64,000 nucleotides of DNA from CAVOOW01 sp963697675 (GTDB lineage Bacteria > Actinomycetota > Actinomycetes > JACCUZ01), in assembly GCA_963697675.1 (NCBI GenBank), contig CAVOOW010000006.1:992001-1056000 (forward strand), given 5' to 3'. Positions 56,059 to 64,000 of this stretch are shown here, piece after piece. Made by a program: the position numbers and the translations under genes. The notes under the pieces were generated by a model. The model was not told the origin of the DNA. It was given only the letters and a program-made list of their open reading frames with translations, and did no database searches. Within the stretch, counting starts at the first letter, position 1. Every line of letters starts with the position of its first letter.

Positions 56059-57372
56059 ATCCCGGCTCCCCGGTCGGGGGACCGGCAGCAGATCCGCTGC
56101 CGGTTCCCCCTTCCGAGCTCACGGTTGAGGGCGAGGCCAGCGCCCTGCAGCTGCTGCGTTCGCGCGGCCGGATGCGCGGCGTCGTCGCGCTGCTCGGACC
56201 GGCCTTCGTCGCGGCGGTCGCCTACATCGACCCCGGCAACTTCGCGACCAACTTTTCGGCCGGCGCAAAGTTCGGCTACGCCCTCATCTGGGTGATCGTC
56301 GCCGCCAACCTGATGGCCATGATGGTGCAGTACCTGTCGGCGAAGACGGGGGTCGCCACCGGGAAGGACCTCCCGGAGCTCTGTCGCGAGCACCTCCCGC
56401 GGCCGGTGTCCCGGGGCCTGTGGGTGCAGGCCGAGATCATCGCGATGGCGACCGACCTCGCGGAGTTCGTCGGAGCAGCCGTCGGCCTGAACCTGCTCTT
56501 CGGCGTGCCGCTGTTCCCGGCCGGGCTCATCACGGCGGTCGTGGCGTTCGGCATCCTCGCGCTGGAGCAGCGCGGCTACCGGCGCTTCGAGCTGGCCATC
56601 GTCGCCCTGCTGGGCATCGTCCTGCTCGGCTTCGCCTACGACCTCGCGTCGGTCGGCGCAGACGCGTCCGCGGTCGCGGCCGGGCTCGTGCCGAGCTTCC
56701 CGGGCGGGGACAGCGTGCTGCTCGCGGCAGGCATCATCGGTGCGACCGTGATGCCGCACGTCGTCTATCTGCACTCGGCGCTGACCAAGTCGCGGGTCCA
56801 GTGCCGTGACGACGCCGAACGCTTCGAGCTGTTGCGCTTCCAGCGCCTCGACGTCGTCGTCGGTCTGGGCCTCGCCGGGCTGATCAACCTCTCGATGCTC
56901 ATGGTCGCGGCGTCGGTGTTCCACAGCTCGGGGAACACGGACACGGACTCGATCGAGGCGGCGCACGCGGGGCTCGGCGAGCTGGTCGGCGGTGGGCGCG
57001 GCACTGGCCTTCGCCGTTGCGCTGCTGGCCTCGGGGCTCTCGTCGTCCAGCGTCGGCACCTATGCCGGTCAGGTCGTCATGCAGGGCTTCATTCGCCGCC
57101 GCATCCCGCTGATGGTCCGACGCGCGGTGACGATGCTGCCCGCCCTGGTCGTGCTCGGCCTGGGGCTGCCCGCCACCGACAGCCTGGTGATCTCGCAGGT
57201 CGTGCTGTCCTTCGGCATCCCGTTCGCGCTGGTGCCGCTCTGGATGCTCACCCGGCGCGCGGACATCATGGGGCCCTTCGTCAACCGGCCGCTCACCACC
57301 TTCACGGTGGGGGGCATCGCCGCGATGATCATCGCCCTGAACGTCTATCTGCTCTACGACCTCGCCTTCTAG
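56055..57372 (+). CDS. NRAMP divalent metal transporter (one frameshift)
   Basis: Proton-coupled Mn2+/Fe2+ importer with about eleven membrane helices. The metal-binding helix 1 motif is AYIDPGNFATN and the helix 6 motif GATVMPHVVYLHSAL, both canonical. One base near 56990 breaks the frame; the C-terminal helices continue in the next frame to the stop at 57372, about 439 residues. The GTG at 56055 overlaps the chaperonin stop (GTGA). Its place in a diiron enzyme operon suggests it supplies iron; that is inference. Confidence 0.9.
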
Positions 57373-57397
57373 CCCCTGCCCACTGAACGGAACCCCC

Positions 57398-58000
57398 ATG
57401 ACCAACGACACCGCCACCCCCGCCGCGGTGCGGCGGCTCGACACACCGGACGCGCAGGCACTGGCAGACCTTGCCGCGATATTCGAGGACCTGCAGACCG
57501 TGCTGCGCTGCTGCGAACGTCTCGTGTCCGAGCTCGCGTCCGAGCCCGGAGGTCCCGACGACGTGACCCTCGAGGCCTTCTGGACGATGGCGGTGCTCTC
57601 GTACACCCGCTGCTTCTCGAGCCGCGCCAGCGGCACCGGCCTCACACCCGACGACGTCACCGAGACCGGCATCAACGGCGATGTCCTGGGCTGGCACAAG
57701 GTCCTGATGCAGCTGCGCGACCACTACGCCGACCCTGCGGTGAACCCCCGGGAAGGCTTCTCGGTCGGGGTGTCCCAGGACGACGACGGCAAGGCCAACG
57801 GCATCGCGGTCACGTCGGCGTCACCACCCCGGGTGGACGACCTGACCGTGCGCCAGACGGGGGCCATCACCTACGGGCTGGTCCGCATCGTCGACCAGCG
57901 CATCGCGGCGCGCCAGGAGGTCGTCTTCAACGCACTCACGCCGATGACCAAGGCCGAGCTCGACAAGCTCCCTCTCGTCGAGGTCTCGACGGACGCGTAG
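57398..58000 (+). CDS. Hypothetical protein after NRAMP, 200 residues
   Basis: ATG 57398 lies 25 bases after the NRAMP stop. The protein is soluble and helical (LADLAAIFEDLQTVLRCCERLV, LEAFWTMAVLSYTRCFSSRASG, then WHKVLMQLRDHYADPAVNP). I do not recognise the family. The conserved-looking aromatic and histidine residues in WHKVLMQLRDHYAD may be functional. Likely the last gene of the monooxygenase transcript, ended by the Family D palindrome. Confidence 0.72.
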   Translation: MTNDTATPAAVRRLDTPDAQALADLAAIFEDLQTVLRCCERLVSELASEPGGPDDVTLEAFWTMAVLSYTRCFSSRASGTGLTPDDVTETGINGDVLGWHKVLMQLRDHYADPAVNPREGFSVGVSQDDDGKANGIAVTSASPPRVDDLTVRQTGAITYGLVRIVDQRIAARQEVVFNALTPMTKAELDKLPLVEVSTDA

Positions 58001-58072
58001 CGACGGGACCGGGCCGTCCTGAGCGCCCACCTGCATGACGTGCATGCATGCGAGTGCAGTTCCTTCGCAGAT

Positions 58073-58131
58073 TTTCATGATCGCGAAAGATCGTGCAGCG
58101 AAATCCCCTGCGATCCTTCGTGATCATGAAA
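58073..58131. repeat. Family D palindromic repeat, copy 2
   Basis: Arms TTTCATGATCGCGAAAGATC (from 58073) and CGATCCTTCGTGATCATGAA (58111-58130), with inner GCAG/CTGC. Between the convergent hypothetical and ribA-like genes; its right arm contains the ribA-like stop codon. Confidence 0.88.
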
Positions 58132-58586
58132 GGTTGCCGCGCGACGAGGCCTCCGTGCCCGCGAACGGGAGGTCGAGGGTGTGAGCACCGCGACGCGCTT
58201 TCGTCGCCAGGTAGCCCGCGTTCGCCGCGGACAGGTGCACACCTGTCGGCACCCGCTCGGTCACGGTCACCCCGAGCCGGCCGAGCTGGGCGGCCTTGTC
58301 CGGGTTGTTGCTCAGCAGGGCGACCCGCGTCAGCCCCAGCGCGCACAACATCTGCGCCGCGACGATCGTCAGGCACTCGCTGTGCGGCCGGATCAGCGGC
58401 ACTGGACGGTCCGGCGAGTCCGGGGTGCGCGATCCGGCGTAGGCGCCGAGTCCGAAAGCGAGATGTTCCCGGCCGTCGGCCAGCCCGGTGAAGTGAACAC
58501 GCGCGCAGCCGTCGCGTATCCGTCGGGAACCGTAGCGGCAGGGTCACCTGGGTGCGGACCGTCGCAGCGGGCAGGGGCTGTGGCAT
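58124..58586 (-). pseudogene. ribA: GTP cyclohydrolase II homologue with internal deletion
   Basis: ATG 58586 follows GAGGAG by six bases. After one frameshift near 58500 the protein reads HFTGLADGREHLAFGLGAY and PLIRPHSECLT, the start of a GCH II. It then jumps straight to ALGLTRVALLSNNPDKAAQL, the C-terminal part. The intervening 70-80 residues with the zinc cysteines (CDCG) and the catalytic RGXEGRG loop are missing, so as read it cannot be active. Deletion in the genome or in the assembly are both possible. The stop codon lies in a Family D repeat. Operon partner of the RibD-type reductase. Confidence 0.8.
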
Positions 58587-58599
58587 CGGGTCTCCTCGG

Positions 58600-59334
58600 T
58601 CAGTCCATGCGGAATCGTGAAGAGAGCGCATAGCGCAGCAGCACCACGTCATCGATCTGGCGAACCCCTGCCAGCCGCGCACGCCGGTCGGGGTTCCAGG
58701 GGAAGCGGCCGTCGTTGACGAAGCGCCGGGCCCGGGAGTCGCCGACGAAGAACGGTGCGACGACCAGGTGCAGCTCGTCGGCCAGGTCACCCGTCAGAAA
58801 CTGCGTGAGCACGATCCCGCCGCCCTCGACCATCAGCCTCCGTACGCCCCGGGTGTAGAGGTCCTCGCTCAACCTCTGCATGTCCACCGGCTGCCCGCCG
58901 TCGACCACGGTCGCGACCGGCCCGAGCCGAACGCGGGCCTCGGCCACCGCCGCGCTCTCGCAGTAGACCAGCTTCTCGGTGTCGCCGGTGGCGAAGAAGT
59001 TCGCGCAGGCGTCCAGCCGCGCCCGTCCTGTCACGGTCACCTTGACCGGCGTCGCCCGAAGCCCCCGGGCGACTCGCTCGTCCTGTCGCGCCTGGGTGCG
59101 CACCAGCAGCCGCGGGTTGTCGTTCCGCACGGTGGCCGCACCGACCAGGATCGCGTCACAAGCGGCGCGTTCCGCGTCGACGCGATCGAAGTCGGCGTCG
59201 TTGGACAGCAGCAGCCGCTCTTCGGTCGCGCTGCCGAGGAAGCCGTCGATCGACATGCCGCAGCTCAGCAGGGTGTACGGGCGGTCGGCTCGCTGCGCCC
59301 CGTCGAGGCGTGTCGCGTGCGGGCGGTCAGCCAC
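58600..59334 (-). CDS. RibD C-terminal/dihydrofolate reductase-like protein
   Basis: A 244-residue stand-alone RibD-type reductase domain. Motifs include SCGMSIDGFLGSA, ACDAILVGAATVRNDNPRLL, VDGGQ and RRLMVEGGGIVLTQFL. In riboflavin synthesis such domains reduce the ribosyl side chain of the pyrimidine with NADPH. Here there is no deaminase domain and no ribE/ribH nearby, so it probably serves a dedicated pathway with the adjacent GCH II homologue, whose start lies 14 bases after its stop. Confidence 0.88.
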   Translation of the reverse strand: MADRPHATRLDGAQRADRPYTLLSCGMSIDGFLGSATEERLLLSNDADFDRVDAERAACDAILVGAATVRNDNPRLLVRTQARQDERVARGLRATPVKVTVTGRARLDACANFFATGDTEKLVYCESAAVAEARVRLGPVATVVDGGQPVDMQRLSEDLYTRGVRRLMVEGGGIVLTQFLTGDLADELHLVVAPFFVGDSRARRFVNDGRFPWNPDRRARLAGVRQIDDVVLLRYALSSRFRMD

Positions 59335-60396
59335 GCTCGATGCCCTCCGGACGAGCGGTGGCGGGGCGGAACCAGCGTGGATCTGCCTCGTGCGGACTCC
59401 AGGCCTGGCGATGCACCCAGTCCGCGATCAGCACGACGGCGCCGGGCAGGCTGGAGACGAACACCATGACACCGAACACCGCAGCCGCGCCGACGCCCGC
59501 AGATGCGCCCAACCCGGCCGCAGCGAACGCCCACGCCGCCACGCCCTCGCGCGGTCCCCAGCCGCCGACGTTGGCCGGCACGGCCGCGGCCAGCAGCACG
59601 AGCAGTGCCAGCGGCACCATCCGGGCCGGCGACGCGGTCGATCCGGCCGTCCGTGCAGCGATGAGGAAGGTCGCCACGTGGCCGGCCACGATCACGACGG
59701 ACGCGAGCACGATGCCCGGCCACGACGCGCCGCGCGTACAACCCGTCGCGGAGGTCGGCGGCCGTCGCGCGCAAGGTGCGCGCCCAGCGTGACGACCCGG
59801 ACTGCGGCTCAGCGCGGCTCAGGTACAGGGCGCCGGCCATGACCGCCAGCGAGAACAATCGCGAGGACAGGCACGGACGAGCGCACCGGCGACGGCAGCA
59901 GGAGCAGCACGCCCAGCGTGAGCACGAGCTGCACGCCCTGGCCGGCGAAGCGTTCCCAGGCGACGGCCCGCAGGCCCCGGCTCACGTCGCCCGCATCGCG
60001 GCCGTGGCGCACCCCGCGGTGCACGTCGCCGAGCACGCCACCGGGCAGCGTCGTGTTGAGGAACTGCGAGCGGTAGTACGAGGCGACGGCCGGGCGCAGC
60101 GGGACGGCGACGCCGAGACCTCGGGAGACCAGGCTCCACCGCCAGGCGCTGCACACGGTGGTCAGCACTGCGATGCCCGCGGCCGCCGCCAGCGACCATC
60201 CGTCAATCCTGCGGACGCCGTCGAGGAAGGCGCCGGTGCCCAGCCGCGCGACGAGCACGGCAAGGATCGCGGCCCCGCCCAGGGGACGCGCCCACCTGAA
60301 CACCGTCCGGCGCCTGCCGGCATCGCGCCACCTCGAGGTGTTCAGCAGCGGGGCCGTTCTCGGGATCTCCGCCACGGCGTGCTGGAGATGGGTCAT
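59327..60396 (-). CDS. Lysylphosphatidylglycerol synthase/flippase-like membrane protein (two frameshifts)
   Basis: Multi-helix protein of the UPF0104/AglD (LPG synthase TM) family. Features are SLAAAAGIAVLTTVCSAWRW, YYRSQFLNTTLPGGVLGDVHRG (family signature), and in the last frame AAAVPANVGGWGPREGVAAW. Breaks near 59860 and 59735 are repaired by single bases, giving about 356 residues. Family members move or modify polyprenyl- or diacylglycerol-linked lipids. ATG 60396 overlaps the glycosyltransferase stop (ATGA). Confidence 0.82.
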
Positions 60397-61497
60397 GCCG
60401 CCACCTCCGCCAGGATGCGCGAGAACCGGAGCGCCGTGTCCGGCCAGCTCGGACAGCGTCAAGCGGCGCCCGTGGGCAGCGCGCCGGAGGCGTTCGCGCA
60501 GGTCCGGGTCGCCGAGCCAGCTGCGCAGGCGCCGCGGCGAGGGCGGCTGGATCGCCCGGCGGCACCAGCAGGCCCGGCAGGCTCCCGTCAGCCCCACGGC
60601 CCATGGCCTCCGGCAGCCCACCCACGTCGGTCGCCACCACAGGGAGCCCGCGCGCGAGCGCCTCGGTGACGACCATGCCGTAGGTCTCGGCGCGCGAGGC
60701 GAGCACGACGCACGTCCGCGGAGGCGTAGCTGAGATCGAGGTCCGCGCCGGTGCGCGGCCCGGTGAACACCACTCGATCGGAGAGTCCGCCCTCCCGTGC
60801 CTGGCTGCGCAGTCGCTCGACGAAGCCGGGGTCGCGGTCCAGCGTGCCGACGCAATCGCAGCGCCAGGACAGGTCCGAGACCGTCGCCAGGGCCTCGAGC
60901 AACACGTCGTGCCCCTTGAGGGGCGTCACCGCCGCGACGCAGAGCAGTTCCGCGCCCTCGACCGTTCCCGGTGCCAGGTTCGGCAGCGTCCACACCGGGC
61001 TCCGCGACGTGCACCAGGTCCGGCCGCAGCGCGTAGCGGTCGAGCAACCAGCGCCGGGTCCACGTGCTGGTCGTGACGACCGCGGCAGCGGCCGACAGCA
61101 CCGCGCATTCCCGGGTGCGGGCGGCGGCATCGTCACCCGGCGCCGCGTTGCCCAGAGGCATGTGCACGAGCACGACCAGGCGCAGCCGCCGCGCCTCGGG
61201 CACCAGCACCTCCGGGACAGCCGAGGCGACAAGACCGTCCAGCAGTACGAGGGCGCCGTCGGGGATCGCTCCCATCACGTCGCTGAGGATCCGGCTCGCC
61301 GCCCCGTCGGGCCGGGGCCAGGAGCCGGGCACGGCTCGCTCATGCACCGACCATCCGCTCGCGACCAGCCCGTTGCAGATCCTGCGGTCGTAGGTGTTGC
61401 CGCCGCTCGGCAGCGTTGGGTCGTCGATGCCGTCCGGCACGACGACGGTCAGTTCCTTCACATCCGGCTCTACGTAGACAGCCGGCTGTGCGTTCAC
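60393..61497 (-). CDS. GT4-type glycosyltransferase (at least four frameshifts)
   Basis: GT-B fold transferase reconstructed from pieces. The N-terminal piece is LTVVVPDGIDDPTLPSGGNT with VVTTSTWTRRWLLDRYAL. The donor domain follows as ELLCVAAVTPLKGHDVLLEAL, then ASRAETYGMVVTEALARGLP (EX7E motif) and VVATDVGGLPEAM. The C-terminus is FSRILAEVAA. Breaks lie near 60980, 60715, 60545 and 60440. It starts at GTG 61497 overlapping the PTPS stop, and its own stop overlaps the flippase start. Acceptor and donor unknown. Confidence 0.8.
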
Positions 61498-61883
61498 AGC
61501 GGTCGCTCGTAACTCGCCCACGCGATGTGCGACTCGTGCAGGGTGACCGCGATCCCGGCGAGCCCGCGGGCGCCTTCGCCGAGGGCACCGGCGTGCACGA
61601 GCTCGGCCAGCCGGTCGGCAATGACCTTGGCCAGCGCCTCGGTGGAGGTGTTCATGCCGGCGAAGTCGGCCTCGTCGTCGAGGTTGCGATAGCTCAGGTC
61701 CCCCACGACGGCGTGCAGCTGCCCGGCCGCCAGCCCGATGTCGACCACGATGTTGTCCGCGTCGAGGGCCGTCCCCCGGAACGTCGCATCGACGACGTAC
61801 GTCGCGCCGTGCAGGCGCTGCGCGGGTCCGAACACGTCGCCGCGGAAGCTGTGGGCGATCATCATGTGATCGCGGACGGTCAC
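61494..61883 (-). CDS. 6-pyruvoyltetrahydropterin synthase/QueD homologue
   Basis: About 129 residues of the tunnelling-fold PTPS family (MMIAHSFRGDVFGPAQRLHG, HESHIAWASY). Family enzymes use three zinc histidines, two in an HGH motif. Here that motif reads HGATY, and the usual catalytic cysteine is not seen, so the reaction is probably different. The best start by alignment would be an ATC codon a few residues upstream (IFSVTVRDH); I use the GTG at 61883. It follows the dehydrogenase by 13 bases and is coupled to the glycosyltransferase. Confidence 0.82.
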   Translation of the reverse strand: MTVRDHMMIAHSFRGDVFGPAQRLHGATYVVDATFRGTALDADNIVVDIGLAAGQLHAVVGDLSYRNLDDEADFAGMNTSTEALAKVIADRLAELVHAGALGEGARGLAGIAVTLHESHIAWASYERPL

Positions 61884-61896
61884 GCTGAAGATGGGC

Positions 61897-62877
61897 TTAC
61901 CCCTCGCCGTAGGTGACGGTGTGGCAGAGCGCAAGCAGGGTGCCGCCCGACAGCCGGGCCATGACGTCGGGCAATTCGTCGAAGCGGGACGCACCGGTGA
62001 TAAGTGCATCGAACACAGGATCGCGGAGCAGGTCCAGAGCAAGTTCCAAACGGTCGGCATGGGTTCGGCTGCCGCGGCGGGCTGCGGAGACGGTGCCGAC
62101 CTGGCTGGCCCTGATGCCGAGGCGGCCGGAATGGAATGCACCGCCGAGCGACAGCCGGATCTCGGCATCTCCGTACCAGCTCAGATCGATGACCGTGCCT
62201 TCCGGGGCGAGCAGCTCGAGCGACTGCTGGAGCCCGGCGGAGGTCGCGCTCGTGTGCACGACCAGGTCACGGCCGCCGGCGGCGTCCGCGGGCAGCGCGA
62301 AGTCGACACCGAGCGCCGAGGCGACCTCGGCGCGGGACGGGTCGATGTCGACGACGGTGACTCGTACGCCAGGCATTCGGGCCAGCAGGCGCGCGACACA
62401 GCAGCCGACCATGCCCGCGCCGACGACGGTGATCCGGTCACCGACCAGCGGTGCGGCGTCCCACAAGGCGTTGACGGCGGTCTCCACGGTGCCGGCGAGC
62501 ACCGCTCGCGCAGGCGGGACGTCTTCGGGCACGACGATCACGGCCGCCGCAGGCACGACGTAGGCGGTCTGGTGGGGGTAGAGGCAGAAGACGGTGCGAC
62601 CGCGCAGCTCCCGCGGACCGTGCTCGACGACGCCGACGTTCAGGTAGCCGTACTTGACCGGCCCGGGGAAGTCGCCCTCCTGGAACGGCGCTCGCATCGC
62701 TGTGTACTGGCTCGCCGGCACGCCACCGCGGAAGACCAGCGTCTCGGTGCCGCGGCTCACGCCGGAGCGCAGCGTGCGTACGAGAACATCGTCCGGACCC
62801 GGCTCGGTCAGCGGGGCGGAGCGGATTTCGCCCACTCCGGGCTCACGCAGCCAGAACGCGAGCGCCTCAGTCCGCAC
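61897..62877 (-). CDS. Zinc-type medium-chain alcohol dehydrogenase
   Basis: A 326-residue MDR-family oxidoreductase. The GroES-like N-terminal half shows SGVSRGTETLVFRGGVP and PFQEGDFPGPVKYGYLNVGVV. The Rossmann half has ITVVGAGMVGCCVARLLARM and VTVVDIDPSR. The usual structural zinc cysteines and GHE motif are not present, so it is likely a zinc-independent reductase/dehydrogenase. First gene of the minus-strand operon ADH-PTPS-GT-flippase-RibD-GCH II, divergent from the CDP-alcohol transferase. Confidence 0.88.
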   Translation of the reverse strand: MRTEALAFWLREPGVGEIRSAPLTEPGPDDVLVRTLRSGVSRGTETLVFRGGVPASQYTAMRAPFQEGDFPGPVKYGYLNVGVVEHGPRELRGRTVFCLYPHQTAYVVPAAAVIVVPEDVPPARAVLAGTVETAVNALWDAAPLVGDRITVVGAGMVGCCVARLLARMPGVRVTVVDIDPSRAEVASALGVDFALPADAAGGRDLVVHTSATSAGLQQSLELLAPEGTVIDLSWYGDAEIRLSLGGAFHSGRLGIRASQVGTVSAARRGSRTHADRLELALDLLRDPVFDALITGASRFDELPDVMARLSGGTLLALCHTVTYGEG

Positions 62878-62979
62878 GACCCCGCCCTCCTCGGCCCCCG
62901 ATTGAACCGGAGCATCGAATTTATCGTGCTACTGGCATACCCCTCGTACTGCTGACATACCCACAACCACGGAGGCACG

Positions 62980-63668
62980 GTGCGTTCGGTTCAACGAGAC
63001 CTGGCGATCGCGCTGTTCGCGCAGTTCGTGCTGCTTGTCGCGCTCGCGTGGACCGTCGGACTCAACGGCGCCGGGCTGGGCCGTGGGCGTCACCTGCGCG
63101 GTGGTCACGAACGCCGCGCTGACCGGAGGTATCACGCGGTACGGGGCCGATCGACTGGGGCCGGCCGACCGGGTGACATTGGCCCGATCCATCCTCGTCG
63201 GCGGCGTGGCCGCGCTGACCGCCGACTCGTTCGGCGGCACCGCGCCGTTGACGCCGCTGGTGTCGCTCACCGTCGTCGCACTCGTGCTTGACGCGGTGGA
63301 CGGCTGGGTCGCGCGGCGCACGGAGACGGCATCACCGCTCGGCAGTCGCTTCGACATGGAGGTCGACGCGTTCCTGATCCTGGTCCTGAGCGTCTACGTG
63401 GCCCAGTCGGCCGGCGCGTGGGTGCTCGCAATCGGTTTGGCGCGCTATGCGTTCGGCGCGGCGGGTTGGTTGCTGCCGTGGCTGCGCGGCTCGGTGCAGC
63501 CGCGCTACTGGCGCAAGGTTGTCGCGGCCACCCAGGGCGTCGTCTTGACGTTCGCGGCAGCAGACGTTCTCCCCCACTGGCTGACGGTCGGCGCGCTCGC
63601 CGTCTCGCTGGCCCTGCTCGCCGCGTCGTTCGGCAGTGAGGCGTGGTGGCTGTCGCGTCACCGTAGCC
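62980..63668 (+). CDS. CDP-alcohol phosphatidyltransferase (one frameshift)
   Basis: Membrane enzyme that moves a phosphoalcohol from a CDP-activated donor to an alcohol. The full signature DX2DGX2ARX8GX3DX3D is present (LDAVDGWVARRTETASPLG, then RFDMEVD) with several membrane helices (AFLILVLSVYVAQSAG, AIGLARYAFGAAGWLLPWL). GTG 62980 follows GGAGG by five bases. One base near 63080 breaks the N-terminus. The frame does not stop at 63668 but continues to the window end; I infer the true end near SEAWWLSRHR, where a TAG lies one base out of frame. Confidence 0.78.
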
Positions 63669-63690
63669 CCGAGACTGGCTGGGTCGGTGT

Positions 63691-64000
63691 GCACACAACG
63701 GCCGACCGGGTAGGAGTCCGGATCGCCGTCGGCCGGGTGCTGACGGTCCTGGCCGGCGTGCTCGTCTGGTTCGCCCTCGTCGCCCCGAACCAGTTGCACA
63801 ACCTCTCCGCCGGCGCGCTTCGTACGCATCCCGCTGGAAGGACTTCTGCTGGTCGCGCTCGTTCTCGTCCTGCCACCCAGGACGAGACGAGTAGTCGCGC
63901 TGCTCGTCGGCGTGCTGCTCGGCCCGCTGACCATCGTGAAGCTGCTCGACATGGGTTTCTTCGAAGCACTCGGCCGACCGTTCGACCCCATGCTCGACTG
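63691..64000 (+). CDS. N-terminal part of a multi-pass membrane protein, possibly sulfatase-like
   Basis: GTG 63691 begins HTTADRVGVRIAVGRVLTVL, with hydrophobic segments VLTVLAGVLVWFALVAP and, after a frameshift near 63815, LEGLLLVALVLVLPP and VVALLVGVLLGPLTIVKLLD. It is cut by the window edge. Membrane-anchored alkaline-phosphatase/sulfatase superfamily proteins beside CDP-alcohol transferases start in a similar way, but the catalytic domain is outside the window, so this is tentative. Confidence 0.5.

Overview
The window is high-GC DNA from an actinobacterium. This rests on the gene order (asd-lysC; ebfC-recR-dnaX next to the SRP RNA and a tRNA-Ser), the frequent GTG starts, apparent leaderless promoters, 6C-type small RNAs, and the MimR/MimG-type alkane monooxygenase cluster. 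I cannot name the genus from sequence alone.

Layout. 1-660: end of a HEAT-repeat gene and a composite intergenic repeat. 660-10,000: lysine/threonine entry genes (asd, lysC), an ABC exporter pair, a pentapeptide protein, DUF5063-recR-ebfC-dnaX, SRP RNA. 10,000-23,700: two tRNA-Ser genes, a LytR_C protein, two tandem 6C-like RNAs, cupins, a c-di-GMP turnover protein, tadA with two associated proteins, upp and the pntAB transhydrogenase. 23,700-38,900: a sugar-use region with a LacI regulator, GH2 mannosidase, GH1 beta-glucosidase, remains of an ABC sugar importer, AGE epimerase, ROK repressor, xylA and two more LacI regulators. Matching LacI operators link the lacI-GH2 unit to the importer/epimerase divergon. 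38,900-44,000: a glycosyltransferase, a maltokinase-like kinase and an MMPL exporter. 44,600-58,000: a complete soluble diiron (propane-type) monooxygenase cluster, mimR - small ORF - mimABCD - amidohydrolase - DUF59 - ADH - GroEL (MimG) - NRAMP. It has two GTCTCA-type palindromes and a strong hairpin between mimA and mimB. 58,100-64,000: a divergent cluster combining GTP cyclohydrolase II, RibD-type reductase, a flippase-like protein, glycosyltransferase, a PTPS homologue with an altered metal motif, ADH, CDP-alcohol phosphatidyltransferase and a partial membrane protein. This is the best candidate here for a poorly described pathway.

Four families of intergenic palindromic repeats are scattered through the window, mostly at 3' ends of genes, and two of them supply the stop codon of the adjacent gene. 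At least sixteen genes carry one-base frameshifts whose correction restores clean family alignments and ATGA-type overlaps. Two loci (sugar-binding protein/permease, GTP cyclohydrolase II) carry internal deletions. The density of single-base shifts suggests sequencing or assembly error rather than wholesale gene decay, so frameshifted genes are annotated as their full spans.
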